From: Loktanella gaetbuli
GTDB lineage: Bacteria; Pseudomonadota; Alphaproteobacteria; Rhodobacterales; Rhodobacteraceae
Direction of reading: 5' to 3'
Length of the DNA: 64,000 nucleotides
NCBI RefSeq assembly: GCF_020531945.1
Contig: NZ_JAJATZ010000009.1
Span: 52,653-116,652, forward strand
Part shown: positions 33,638-41,775 of the stretch, piece after piece
Numbering within the stretch: the first letter of the stretch is position 1
How the letters are laid out: each line of letters begins with the position of its first letter
Program-made: the position numbers and the translations under genes
The notes under the pieces: model-generated
The model's input: only the letters and a program-made list of their open reading frames with translations
Told to the model about the DNA's origin: nothing
The model's database searches: none

Positions 33638-34492
33638 TCAGGCGGGCCGCACTTTCGATTTTTGCTCACCCAAGCCGGCAATGCCCAGCGTTACCACTTC
33701 ACCACCATGCAGGAACTGCTGCGGATTTTGCCCCATACCGACGCCCGGTGGTGTGCCGGTTGAAATGATGTCGCCGGGCTGCAGGCTCATGAACTGGCTG
33801 CAATAGGACACAAGGTGCGGGATCTTGAAGATCAGGGTCGCTGTCGAACCCGTCTGCATCCGTTTGCCATCGACATCCAGCCACATGTCCAGATCATCCA
33901 TGTCGGCAATTTCGTCCAGTGTCACAAGCCACGGCCCGGTCGGACCGAAGGTGTCACAGCCCTTGCCTTTGTCCCAGGTGCCCGCGCGATTCAACTGGAA
34001 GTCGCGTTCGGACACATCGTTGATCACGCACAGGCCAGCGACGTGATCCATCGCATTCGCTTCGTCTATGTAGGAACCGGGTTCGCCGATCACGACGCCC
34101 AGCTCGACCTCCCAATCGGTTTTGACCGAACCGCGCGGGACCTGAATATCGTCGTTTGGCCCAACAACGGCAGACGTCCATTTGTTGAAGATGATGGGCT
34201 CTGCCGGGATCGGCATGCCGGCCTCTTCGGCGTGGTCGGCATAGTTCAGGCCGATGCACACGAATTTGCCGATACCGCCGACACAAGCCCCAAGGCGCAG
34301 ATCGTCCTGTGGCGTGCCATCGACCAACGGCAGGGTCGAGGGATCAATCGCCTGCAATGCCTTCAGGCCCGAGGGACGCAGTGCCTCTCCCGCGATGTCG
34401 GGCACGACGCCGGACAGGTCACGCACACGGCCATCGTTGTCCAAAAGACCCGGTTTTTCAGCACCCGCAGCGCCGTAGCGAAGAAGTTTCAT
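33638..34492 (-). CDS. Fumarylacetoacetate hydrolase-family protein, probable 2,4-diketo-3-deoxy-sugar-acid hydrolase
   Basis: 284 residues (MKLLRYGAAGAEKPGLLD). The FAH C-terminal fold carries metal ligands in the usual places: Glu in DWEVELGVVIG and Asp in SERDFQLNRAG. KFVCIGLNYADHAEEAG and GDIISTGTPPGVGMG are typical of hydrolases of 2,4-diketo-3-deoxy-L-fuconate or -rhamnonate, which yield pyruvate and lactate. Neighbouring dehydrogenases and the FMN-dependent 2-hydroxyacid oxidase fit that pathway. It is the last gene of the minus-strand operon and overlaps the ThuA-like gene by four bases. Another diketo acid cannot be excluded. Confidence 0.75.
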   Translation of the reverse strand: MKLLRYGAAGAEKPGLLDNDGRVRDLSGVVPDIAGEALRPSGLKALQAIDPSTLPLVDGTPQDDLRLGACVGGIGKFVCIGLNYADHAEEAGMPIPAEPIIFNKWTSAVVGPNDDIQVPRGSVKTDWEVELGVVIGEPGSYIDEANAMDHVAGLCVINDVSERDFQLNRAGTWDKGKGCDTFGPTGPWLVTLDEIADMDDLDMWLDVDGKRMQTGSTATLIFKIPHLVSYCSQFMSLQPGDIISTGTPPGVGMGQNPQQFLHGGEVVTLGIAGLGEQKSKVRPA

Positions 34493-35226
34493 GTCATGTC
34501 CCTTTTGTCGTTTTCAGTGTTGATGCACCGTCGTGACGCCCAAAGCGCCCCGCGGCGGATGATTTCGGTGACTTCCGGCACCTTTAGATCATCGAGTTCG
34601 TGCCCGATCGAGCAGTAGAATACCCGCCCTTTGTCCCAGCGGCGCTTCCACACAACGGGAATGACAGTGCCTTCGATCCACCACAAATGATCGCCAGAAA
34701 AGGTGGTTGTCGCCAGCACTTCATTGGATGGATCGACAAGCATGTAATATTGCTCTGTCTTGAGGCGGAAACTTCGGATGCCCCTGACGATCGGATCGTC
34801 AGGCTTGCAGATGGTCACATCGTAATCGACATAATCCTCGCGCGGTTGCAGATTGTCCGGCCAGCCCGGCGGATGCGCCACGAACTGCCCGCCGATCAAA
34901 AAGTGATAGGTCGGGCGGTCGCGGAAGGCATCGCCCATGTGACCGTGCCAGCCTGCGATGCCGCAGCCGCCAGCGATCAGCTTCAACAGACCATCTTCCT
35001 GCGCTTTCGTCATATTGCCGAATTCTTCGCGATGACCGGATCGTGCAGACGACCAGATCGGCGTAATCAGATCGACATCCTCCAGATCTTCGGGTCGCTC
35101 CAGCGGTGCAAGCGTGTCATGCACATCGACCGTGAAGCCGTTCGCTTCGAGCAGGTCCTTGTACCAGTCCGCGAACTGTGTCGGCGCATGCCCTTCCCAG
35201 CCGCCGACAAAGAGTGCTGCCTTCAT
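34489..35226 (-). CDS. ThuA-like domain protein
   Basis: 245 residues. MKAALFVGGWEGHAPTQFADWYKDLLE opens a glutamine-amidotransferase-like fold. GGCGIAGWHGHMGDAFRDRPTYHFLIGGQFVAHP and VWKRRWDKGRVFYCSIGHE are characteristic of the ThuA family, found in many sugar-utilisation operons; catalytic function is mostly undefined. It overlaps both neighbours, so it is part of the same transcript. Binding or modification of a sugar intermediate is a guess. Confidence 0.8.
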   Translation of the reverse strand: MKAALFVGGWEGHAPTQFADWYKDLLEANGFTVDVHDTLAPLERPEDLEDVDLITPIWSSARSGHREEFGNMTKAQEDGLLKLIAGGCGIAGWHGHMGDAFRDRPTYHFLIGGQFVAHPPGWPDNLQPREDYVDYDVTICKPDDPIVRGIRSFRLKTEQYYMLVDPSNEVLATTTFSGDHLWWIEGTVIPVVWKRRWDKGRVFYCSIGHELDDLKVPEVTEIIRRGALWASRRCINTENDKRDMT

Positions 35227-36089
35227 TGCGTATTCCTTCGCATGTAGTCCAGCATCGACGCCATGTCGCGCGCGCCGTATCCGGCGGCCTCGGCTTCGAT
35301 CAGCTTGGCAAGTGTGGTGCGCCCCTGCGGCATCGCGGTGCCAAGCCGTTCGGCAAGCCTGGCCGTGACTTCCATGTCCTTGCGCGCCAGAGATACCGTG
35401 AATGTCACATCATGTGCCGGTTCGTTCAAATAGAGCGGGCGGCGGTATTTCAGCATTGGGGCGCAGGCGGCAGAGGCTTCAATCACGTCAAAGGCTGTTT
35501 CGGCTGCGATGCCCGATGATTCCGCCAGCGTCAACGCTTCTGCCAAGGTCTGGTTTATCCCGTGGATCAATGAATTCACGGCAAGTTTCATGACGGAACC
35601 CGATCCGGCTTGACTCAGGTAGATCGTTTCGCGGGCTATGGCATCAAACACCGCCGCCAAGTTTGCGTCGCCCTTTTCGCAGCCGGCCATGACAAGCAAA
35701 TCTGCATCCGCAGCCGCCTGGGTCGCCCCTGAAACGGGCGCATCAATTACGCGGACGCCTTCGGGGGCATTGTTCGATAGCTTCGCGATGTGGTCGGGAC
35801 TCATCGTTCCCATTTCAACGATCACCGTCGCACCCTTCACGGCAAAAAGGCCATCGACACCGAAATGCACCGCGTCAGAGGCCGCGTCATCGGCAAGCAT
35901 CGTCACCACGATGTCCGTCTGACCGACCAAATCGGCGGGTGTCAGTGCCACGGTGCAGCTCTCTGCCGCGGCAAAGTCACCGGATGTCTGTGCGGTCCGG
36001 TTCCAGACCCGCACATCATGTCCGGCGCCGATCAGGTTTCGGGCCATGCACTGACCCATCCGACCCAATCCCGCAAAACCGATCCGCAT
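35223..36089 (-). CDS. 3-hydroxyisobutyrate dehydrogenase-family NAD(P)-dependent reductase
   Basis: 288 residues. The N-terminal Rossmann motif GLGRMGQCMARNL is followed by the substrate loop DAPVSGATQAA and the catalytic lysine in GSGSVMKLAVN near residue 165. These are features of the beta-hydroxyacid dehydrogenase family (3-hydroxyisobutyrate, tartronate semialdehyde and related substrates). In this operon a role in reducing or oxidising a 3-hydroxy acid from sugar breakdown is likely; the exact substrate is not readable. The start overlaps the ThuA-like gene's end region as ATGA coupling. Confidence 0.8.
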   Translation of the reverse strand: MRIGFAGLGRMGQCMARNLIGAGHDVRVWNRTAQTSGDFAAAESCTVALTPADLVGQTDIVVTMLADDAASDAVHFGVDGLFAVKGATVIVEMGTMSPDHIAKLSNNAPEGVRVIDAPVSGATQAAADADLLVMAGCEKGDANLAAVFDAIARETIYLSQAGSGSVMKLAVNSLIHGINQTLAEALTLAESSGIAAETAFDVIEASAACAPMLKYRRPLYLNEPAHDVTFTVSLARKDMEVTARLAERLGTAMPQGRTTLAKLIEAEAAGYGARDMASMLDYMRRNTQ

Positions 36090-37604
36090 TTACGCCACCT
36101 TTTGGGTGGGGGCGATCCCTGAGATTGCCTGAATAAGGCTTTCTTCGGTCACCTCGTCTGACGTGAACGTCCGCATGACACGGCCAGAAAACATCGCGAC
36201 GATGCGGTCGCTGACGTGCAAAACCTCAGGCATTTCAGAGCTGACGACGATGACGGCATAGCCTTGGGCCGCCAGCTCGCGGATCAGGTTGTGAATTTCG
36301 GATTTCGAACCAACGTCGATGCCGCGTGTCGGTTCATCCACAATCAACACCTTGGGATTCATCGACAGCCATTTGCCAATGACAATCTTCTGTTGGTTGC
36401 CGCCCGACAGGTTGCCCACCGTTTGCTTCCATCCTGGTGTGCGGATGTCCAGTTTCTCCTTATACTTGTCAAAAATCGCCGTTTCCGCGCCGGGTGCGAC
36501 GAAGGGGCCGGACGACAAGTTGCCGACCTGCGGCAGGGTCATATTGTCCCGACAATTCATGCCCAGCACGAGGCCCTGCCCCTTGCGATCCTCGGGCACC
36601 AGCGAAATGCCCTTGCTGATGGCATCCGCGGGCGAGGTGACGCGTACCTCTTCACCGTCCAGCATGATAACACCGCCGTCAGGGTCGCGCAGGCCGAAAA
36701 GCGTCTCGGCAATCTCGGTGCGGCCCGCGCCGACCAGGCCATAAAAGCCCAGAACCTCGCCGCGCCGCACCTCAAAGCTGACGTCCTTGAAAAGATTACC
36801 ACATGACAGGCCGCGCACCTCGAGTGCGACATCGCCAAGGGTGTGGTGGCTTTCGTTGCGCGTCAAATCGAGCGCGCGGCCGATCATCAGCTGGGTCACC
36901 TCTTCCTCGGTCGTGTCGCGGGTGTTCAGGGTGCCGCGATAGGATCCGTCGCGCAGAACGCTGATCCGGTCGGTGATCTTGAAAATTTCCTCCATCCGGT
37001 GGGAAATATAGATGATTCCCACCCCCTGCGCCTGCAGGTCAGAGATCACGTCGAACAGCACGACCTTTTCCGCGTCGGTCAGGGACGCTGTGGGTTCGTC
37101 GAAAATGACGGCCTTGGCATCGACGGTCAGCGCGCGCGCGATTTCGACCATTTGCTGGTTGGCGATCGACAGATCACCAACAATGGTTTTTGCGTTGAAC
37201 CCGACCTTGAGCTTTTTCAGGATCGCATCGGTCTGCGCATAAAGCGTTGTCCAATCCACGCGTCCGAACGACCGGCGCGGCAATTCGCCAAGGTAGATGT
37301 TTTCCGCGACCGTCAATTCCTCGGCCAGGCTGAGTTCCTGGTGGATAAAGACGATGCCCTTGGATTTCGCTTGCAGGGGCGAGGTCATGACCGTCGGCAC
37401 CTCTGACACGATGATCTGACCTTCGTCGGGCTGGTAGATACCGCCCAACACCTTCATCAGGGTCGATTTTCCGGCCCCATTTTCGCCCATCAGCGCGTGC
37501 ACCTCGCCGGGCATGACCGACAGGGCTACACCGTCGAGCGCGCGCACACCGGGGAACGTCTTGACGATCCCCTCAAGCCGCAAGGCGGGAATGTGATCGG
37601 TCAT
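36090..37604 (-). CDS. Sugar ABC transporter ATPase, CUT2 (RbsA/MglA-like)
   Basis: 504 residues from the ATG at 37604 (MTDHIPALRLEG), which overlaps the permease stop; the frame stays open further upstream but inside the permease gene. Two ABC cassettes are fused. The first has GENGAGKST and LSIANQQMVEIARAL. The second has a changed Walker A (GLVGAGRTE) and LSGGNQQKIVIGKWL, the degenerate-first/second pattern of CUT2 transporters for pentoses, hexoses and deoxysugars. Works with two permeases and a periplasmic binding protein encoded upstream. Confidence 0.9.
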   Translation of the reverse strand: MTDHIPALRLEGIVKTFPGVRALDGVALSVMPGEVHALMGENGAGKSTLMKVLGGIYQPDEGQIIVSEVPTVMTSPLQAKSKGIVFIHQELSLAEELTVAENIYLGELPRRSFGRVDWTTLYAQTDAILKKLKVGFNAKTIVGDLSIANQQMVEIARALTVDAKAVIFDEPTASLTDAEKVVLFDVISDLQAQGVGIIYISHRMEEIFKITDRISVLRDGSYRGTLNTRDTTEEEVTQLMIGRALDLTRNESHHTLGDVALEVRGLSCGNLFKDVSFEVRRGEVLGFYGLVGAGRTEIAETLFGLRDPDGGVIMLDGEEVRVTSPADAISKGISLVPEDRKGQGLVLGMNCRDNMTLPQVGNLSSGPFVAPGAETAIFDKYKEKLDIRTPGWKQTVGNLSGGNQQKIVIGKWLSMNPKVLIVDEPTRGIDVGSKSEIHNLIRELAAQGYAVIVVSSEMPEVLHVSDRIVAMFSGRVMRTFTSDEVTEESLIQAISGIAPTQKVA

Positions 37605-38602
37605 ATCTTCAACTCCTCTTTGCCCTTGGCGTTCAACTGGCGGTCCAGGAACAGGACGGCGATCAGGATCAGGCCGATGACTAGATTGACTGTAGATGTG
37701 TCGGCACCGATGTGACCCAGCCCCTTGCGCAACAACTGAATGGCAAGGACACCGCCCAACGTGGACACGATCGAGCCCGAGCCGCCGGTCAGCTTGGTCC
37801 CGCCCAGCACGACCGCCGTGATGACCCACAACTCGTAAAGCTGGCCGTCGTTCGGATTGACCGAGCCGGACTCGGAATAGAACACGACCGCAGACAGCGC
37901 CGACAGGAAACCGATGATCATGAAATTGATCAGCATGTGCGGGCCGACCTTGATGCCTGCATTGACCGCGGCCTCGCGGTTGTCACCGATGGCGTAGGCG
38001 TTCCGCCCGTGGACGGTGCGGGTCATGATATACCAGATGATCAGCGTGACGACGGCCAGAAACCAGGTGGCCGTGTGAAAGCCCAGGAATTGCGCCTCTG
38101 CAAAATCAACGAGCGTCCAGTTGAGGCTCGAGGTAGGGTTTTCGCCATTATACATGAACACCAGACCGCGAAAGCCCAGCATCGAACCCAGCGTGACGAT
38201 GAAAGCATCGACACCGGTTTTCCAAACGATCAACCCGTTGATCGCGCCCAGAGCAACGCCGGTCAGCAGGGCCAGCGTCCATGACACCGGGATGACCCAA
38301 TCGCCCAGACCGGCAAAGACTGACCACGACAGGCTATCCAGCAGGATCACCGCAGACAGTGCAAAGATCGCGCCGACGCTCAGGTCGATGTTGCCGTTGA
38401 CCATGATGATGGTCATGCCCATGGCGATGATGCCGATGGGGGCGGATTGTTTGAGCAGCAACAGCATGTTGTCGACATCCATGAACGCCTTGTCGGACAG
38501 CGACAGGAATTCACCAGCGATGCTGAAGAAAATCAGCTCGAGCACGATAAAACCCCAGATCGCGCTGTTCTTCAGAATTTTGGACAGATTTCCAGCTTCC
38601 AT
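37601..38602 (-). CDS. Sugar ABC transporter permease, CUT2
   Basis: 333 residues with about 8-10 transmembrane helices and the BPD_transp_2 motifs of CUT2 permeases (MGMTIIMVNGNIDLSVGAIFALSAV, TAVVLGGTKLTGGSGSIVSTLGG). One of two permeases of the transporter. It overlaps the ATPase by four bases. Confidence 0.9.
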   Translation of the reverse strand: MEAGNLSKILKNSAIWGFIVLELIFFSIAGEFLSLSDKAFMDVDNMLLLLKQSAPIGIIAMGMTIIMVNGNIDLSVGAIFALSAVILLDSLSWSVFAGLGDWVIPVSWTLALLTGVALGAINGLIVWKTGVDAFIVTLGSMLGFRGLVFMYNGENPTSSLNWTLVDFAEAQFLGFHTATWFLAVVTLIIWYIMTRTVHGRNAYAIGDNREAAVNAGIKVGPHMLINFMIIGFLSALSAVVFYSESGSVNPNDGQLYELWVITAVVLGGTKLTGGSGSIVSTLGGVLAIQLLRKGLGHIGADTSTVNLVIGLILIAVLFLDRQLNAKGKEELKI

Positions 38603-38614
38603 CTTCCCGCTCCC

Positions 38615-39589
38615 CTACGCGATGTTTGACCAAAGCTTGCCACGTTTGGCCGCGATATCGAGCCAGACCGCAAGAATGATGATGACCCATGTCACGACGT
38701 TCTGGACGTAGAATTGCAGCCCAAGCAGCAGCAGACCGTTCTGGATGAAACCAAGAATCAGCACGCCAATGACGGTCTTGAAAATCGTGCCGGATCCGCC
38801 GAGCAGCGAGGCGCCACCCAAGATCACAGCAGCCAGGACATCCAGTTCAAGCCCCTGCCCCACTGTGTTTTGCGACCCCATCGACCGACTCGCCTGTATC
38901 AGGCCCGCTACGGCCACGCAGGCGGACGACATGATGTAGCAAAGGAACACGATGCGGGCGCGTTTGATCCCGGAAAACGTCGCGGCGGTGCCGTTTCCGC
39001 CCACGGCGTAAACCTTTCGCCCGAACGCCGTTTTCGCGAGGATGATGCCCAATAATGCAGCCAAGGCCAGGAAAATCAGGATGGGCACAGGAATGCCCAA
39101 AGCGGACCCCTGACCAAAAACGCCGAACCAGGTGCCTTCCTTGTCAGCAATGTCCATGTTCTGACCACCAGAATAGGTCAGCGTCAGACCGTGGATCGCC
39201 GATAGCATCCCCAGTGTCACGATGAGAGAGTTCAGTTTCAGGTAACCGACGAGAAACCCGATGAACGCGCCAAGACACAGCGTCATCGCGAACATCGCCG
39301 GGATCGCTAGGAACGGGCCAATCTTGTCGTGCAGATCAAGAACGACGATTGTCGAAAAAGACATCATCGACCCCACGGATAGATCAAGGTTCCCACTGAT
39401 CACCACGAAGGTCACGCCGAGCGCCATGACCCCAAGGATCGCAGAAGACCGGATGACGCCCATCACGTTGTCAGGGCTTAGAAACCGGTCGTTCGCGATG
39501 GTAAATCCGATGATGAAAACCGCAAAGGCAATCAAGATGCCTTGCCGCGCCAGCATCCCCCCGATGTCTGCTTTCGTCATGCTCGCCAT
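38615..39589 (-). CDS. Sugar ABC transporter permease, CUT2
   Basis: 324 residues from the ATG at 39589 (MASMTKADIGG), supported by GGGAGGGG upstream; a longer frame exists but has no such site. CUT2 motifs: LGVTFVVISGNLDLSVGSMMSF and AAVILGGASLLGGSGTIFKTVIG. It forms the membrane channel with the neighbouring permease. Confidence 0.9.
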   Translation of the reverse strand: MASMTKADIGGMLARQGILIAFAVFIIGFTIANDRFLSPDNVMGVIRSSAILGVMALGVTFVVISGNLDLSVGSMMSFSTIVVLDLHDKIGPFLAIPAMFAMTLCLGAFIGFLVGYLKLNSLIVTLGMLSAIHGLTLTYSGGQNMDIADKEGTWFGVFGQGSALGIPVPILIFLALAALLGIILAKTAFGRKVYAVGGNGTAATFSGIKRARIVFLCYIMSSACVAVAGLIQASRSMGSQNTVGQGLELDVLAAVILGGASLLGGSGTIFKTVIGVLILGFIQNGLLLLGLQFYVQNVVTWVIIILAVWLDIAAKRGKLWSNIA

Positions 39590-39634
39590 ATTTCCCCTCC
39601 CACGGGCCAAAGACCCTGCCCTGTCAGGCGTTCG

Positions 39635-40432
39635 TCAAACCAAAGTCATGCCACCATCGATCATGACGATCTGACCGGTCATGTAGTCGCTGTCCTTCGA
39701 CGCCAAATAGGTCGTCGTTCCCGTGATATCCTCGGTTTTCGCGACGCGGCCGCGCAGGATTTCGGACGAGAACTCCTCCATCGCCTGTCCGGGTCGTTCC
39801 GCGGCACCAATTGCCATCAGGTCCTGATCGACCTGCTCCCACATCTCGGTCGCGACGACGCCCGGCGCAAAGCCTGTGACGGTGATATTGTGTTTTGCCA
39901 GATCGCGCGCACCTGATTGGGTCAACGCGACCACGGCGAATTTGCTGGCACAATAGGGTGCCACGTTGTCAAAGCCCTGACGGCTGGCGATCGAAGCGGT
40001 ATTGACGATCTTGCCACCCGTGCCTTGGGCGATCATTTGCTGGGCGGCTTCTTGCATGCCGATCATGCAGCCCAGCCCATTAACGCCCATGATGAAATTC
40101 CAGTTGTCCTCGGTGACGTCCAGAAAGTTCATGGGTCTGTTCACGCCGGCGTTGTTGAATTTCACGTCCAGCTTGCCGAAGACCTCGACCGTATGGGCGA
40201 TCATCGCTTTGACGGAAGCCCGGTCGGTCACATCGACCTGTGCGTGGGTGACCTTGCCACCGTTGCGCGCCGCTCTGTCGGTGTTCGCCTGCGCGACATC
40301 TCTCACCTTGTCGCCATTGATATCCGCAAAACAAACGTCAGCGCCTTCGTCCAGCAGCGCCTCTGCAATGCCGCGGCCAATGCCCTGTGCAGCACCGGTG
40401 ACGATGCACGACCGTCCAGTCACACGTCCCAT
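39635..40432 (-). CDS. SDR-family dehydrogenase
   Basis: 265 residues. Classical short-chain dehydrogenase: cofactor motif TGAAQGIG at about 12-19, NNAG, catalytic Ser in NTASIAS, and YCASK. Asp in FADIN at the end of the second strand points to NAD. It ends GGMTLV. Its closest relative in the window is the SDR at 43537 (shared EDNWNFIMGVN/EDNWDMIMNVN and MWEQVDQDL/LWEQLDKDL segments), so the two are paralogues encoded on opposite sides of the regulator. Oxidation of a polyol or sugar is likely; substrate unknown. Confidence 0.82.
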   Translation of the reverse strand: MGRVTGRSCIVTGAAQGIGRGIAEALLDEGADVCFADINGDKVRDVAQANTDRAARNGGKVTHAQVDVTDRASVKAMIAHTVEVFGKLDVKFNNAGVNRPMNFLDVTEDNWNFIMGVNGLGCMIGMQEAAQQMIAQGTGGKIVNTASIASRQGFDNVAPYCASKFAVVALTQSGARDLAKHNITVTGFAPGVVATEMWEQVDQDLMAIGAAERPGQAMEEFSSEILRGRVAKTEDITGTTTYLASKDSDYMTGQIVMIDGGMTLV

Positions 40433-40468
40433 GACGCGGTCCCCCGTAAAATGTAGTGAGTGTCGTGA

Positions 40469-40498
40469 CGGACGGGGCGCGCGGGTGCGCCCCGTCCG
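40469..40498 (-). terminator. Stable hairpin after the solute-binding-protein gene
   Basis: A 12-bp GC-rich stem (40469-40480 with 40487-40498) and the loop GCGGGT, between the binding-protein gene and the rest of the operon. There is no T-run. Hairpins in this position commonly stabilise the binding-protein mRNA and reduce downstream expression. Confidence 0.6.
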
Positions 40499-40510
40499 AT
40501 GGGGTAGCCC

Positions 40511-41479
40511 TTAGAATACGGGCTTCGTGAAGTCAGACATGTTGTCCTGCGTGATCTTCGGCGTGTCGAAATAGTTCAGGAACGGCAGTTCCTCACCGTT
40601 GATCAGATCAATCGCGGACTGAAGCGCTGCCTCAGCGTCGTCCACTGGCGACTGATAGATCGAACCCCAGTACTCTCCACGCTCCATCGCCTCGTATCCG
40701 ACGGCAAAGTTGGTTGCGCCGACAAAGGTGATGCCCTCGGCACGCCCTGCGGCCAGGGCAGCGTTCAATGCGCCGACGCCCATGTTGTCGTCGCCGGCAT
40801 AGACACCGTCGATGTCGTCATACTTGACCAGGAAAGCTTCCATCACCTGCTGGGACTTTTCACGGTTCCAGTCGCCCGGCTGGGTTTCGACGAGCGTGAC
40901 GTTCGGGCAAACCTCGGGCAGACGGTCGTCAAAGCCTTTTTGACGCTCGATCGCCGTAGTGTAGCCGGGCTGGCCTGAAATCTGCACCACCCGAGCCTCG
41001 TTCTCGATGCCAAGGGCCTTGAAGCGGTCGCACATGATCTCGGCAGAACGCGATCCCTGCGTGATGTTGTCAGGGCCAGAGAACGTCGCGACGAAATCGA
41101 AACCGGCTTCGGCGATGTTGGAATTGGTCACGACAACCGGGATATCGGCCTGTGCCGCCTTGCGGACGGCGGGAATGACGGCTTCGCCGTTTGTCGGCCA
41201 GATGATGATGGCATCGACTTCCTGCTGAATCAGGTCTTCCATCTGGGCGATCTGGCGGGCCACGTCGCCGCCTGCGTCCAGAACGACGACTTCGACGTTC
41301 TCATTGGCTTCTGCTGCGGCGATGAACGCGTTTTCATAGGTCGTCTGGTAACTGTCCACACCGACGTTGTTCTGCGTGATGCCGATCCGCATCGGGCTGT
41401 GGGCTTCTGCATAAGCGGACCCGGCAATGGCCAACGCTGCTGTTGCAGACGTCGCGGTCAGGATTGTGCGTAGTGTCAT
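40511..41479 (-). CDS. Periplasmic sugar-binding protein, CUT2 type
   Basis: 322 residues from the ATG at 41479 with GGAGGAG upstream. A signal peptide (LTATSATAALAIAGSAYAEA) is followed by a Peripla_BP_4 fold: MRIGITQNNVGVDSYQTTYENAF, VDAIIIWPTNGEAVIPAVRKA and GVYAGDDNMGVGALNAALAAG. It delivers sugar to the permease pair encoded downstream. It is the first gene of the minus-strand operon, divergent from the regulator gene. Confidence 0.9.
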   Translation of the reverse strand: MTLRTILTATSATAALAIAGSAYAEAHSPMRIGITQNNVGVDSYQTTYENAFIAAAEANENVEVVVLDAGGDVARQIAQMEDLIQQEVDAIIIWPTNGEAVIPAVRKAAQADIPVVVTNSNIAEAGFDFVATFSGPDNITQGSRSAEIMCDRFKALGIENEARVVQISGQPGYTTAIERQKGFDDRLPEVCPNVTLVETQPGDWNREKSQQVMEAFLVKYDDIDGVYAGDDNMGVGALNAALAAGRAEGITFVGATNFAVGYEAMERGEYWGSIYQSPVDDAEAALQSAIDLINGEELPFLNYFDTPKITQDNMSDFTKPVF

Positions 41480-41775
41480 TGTTATCTCCTCCAAGATGTC
41501 TCGGACTTTGATGTCCTGTCCCCACTCTCCCAAGGGGAATCACCCTCCGGCATGCCGGTGTGACTGGCACGACCTTGCCCGGCGTGCGGCCTGTGGGCGT
41601 CACAAAAAATATCCATAATGGATTAATATTAGTCCGACCTGGATATTTTCGCGATATATTCCGGCAACCAACCCGCGTCTACATGAGGGCACATCTAGTG
41701 ACGATTTCAAAATCATCCAAATCGAACAATTCACGTGGCCAAGGCCACGCAAAGCGAAAGGCTGCAACCGGGGGT
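41480..41775. promoter_or_regulatory. Divergent promoter region with AAAATATCCA inverted repeat
   Basis: The intergenic region between the transporter operon and the regulator gene. AAAATATCCA (41606-41615) and TGGATATTTT (41640-41649) form a perfect 10-bp inverted repeat with a 24-base AT-rich spacer. The core AATATCCA occurs again at 44352-44359, upstream of the M24 gene. This is a candidate operator of the adjacent one-component regulator. Confidence 0.5.
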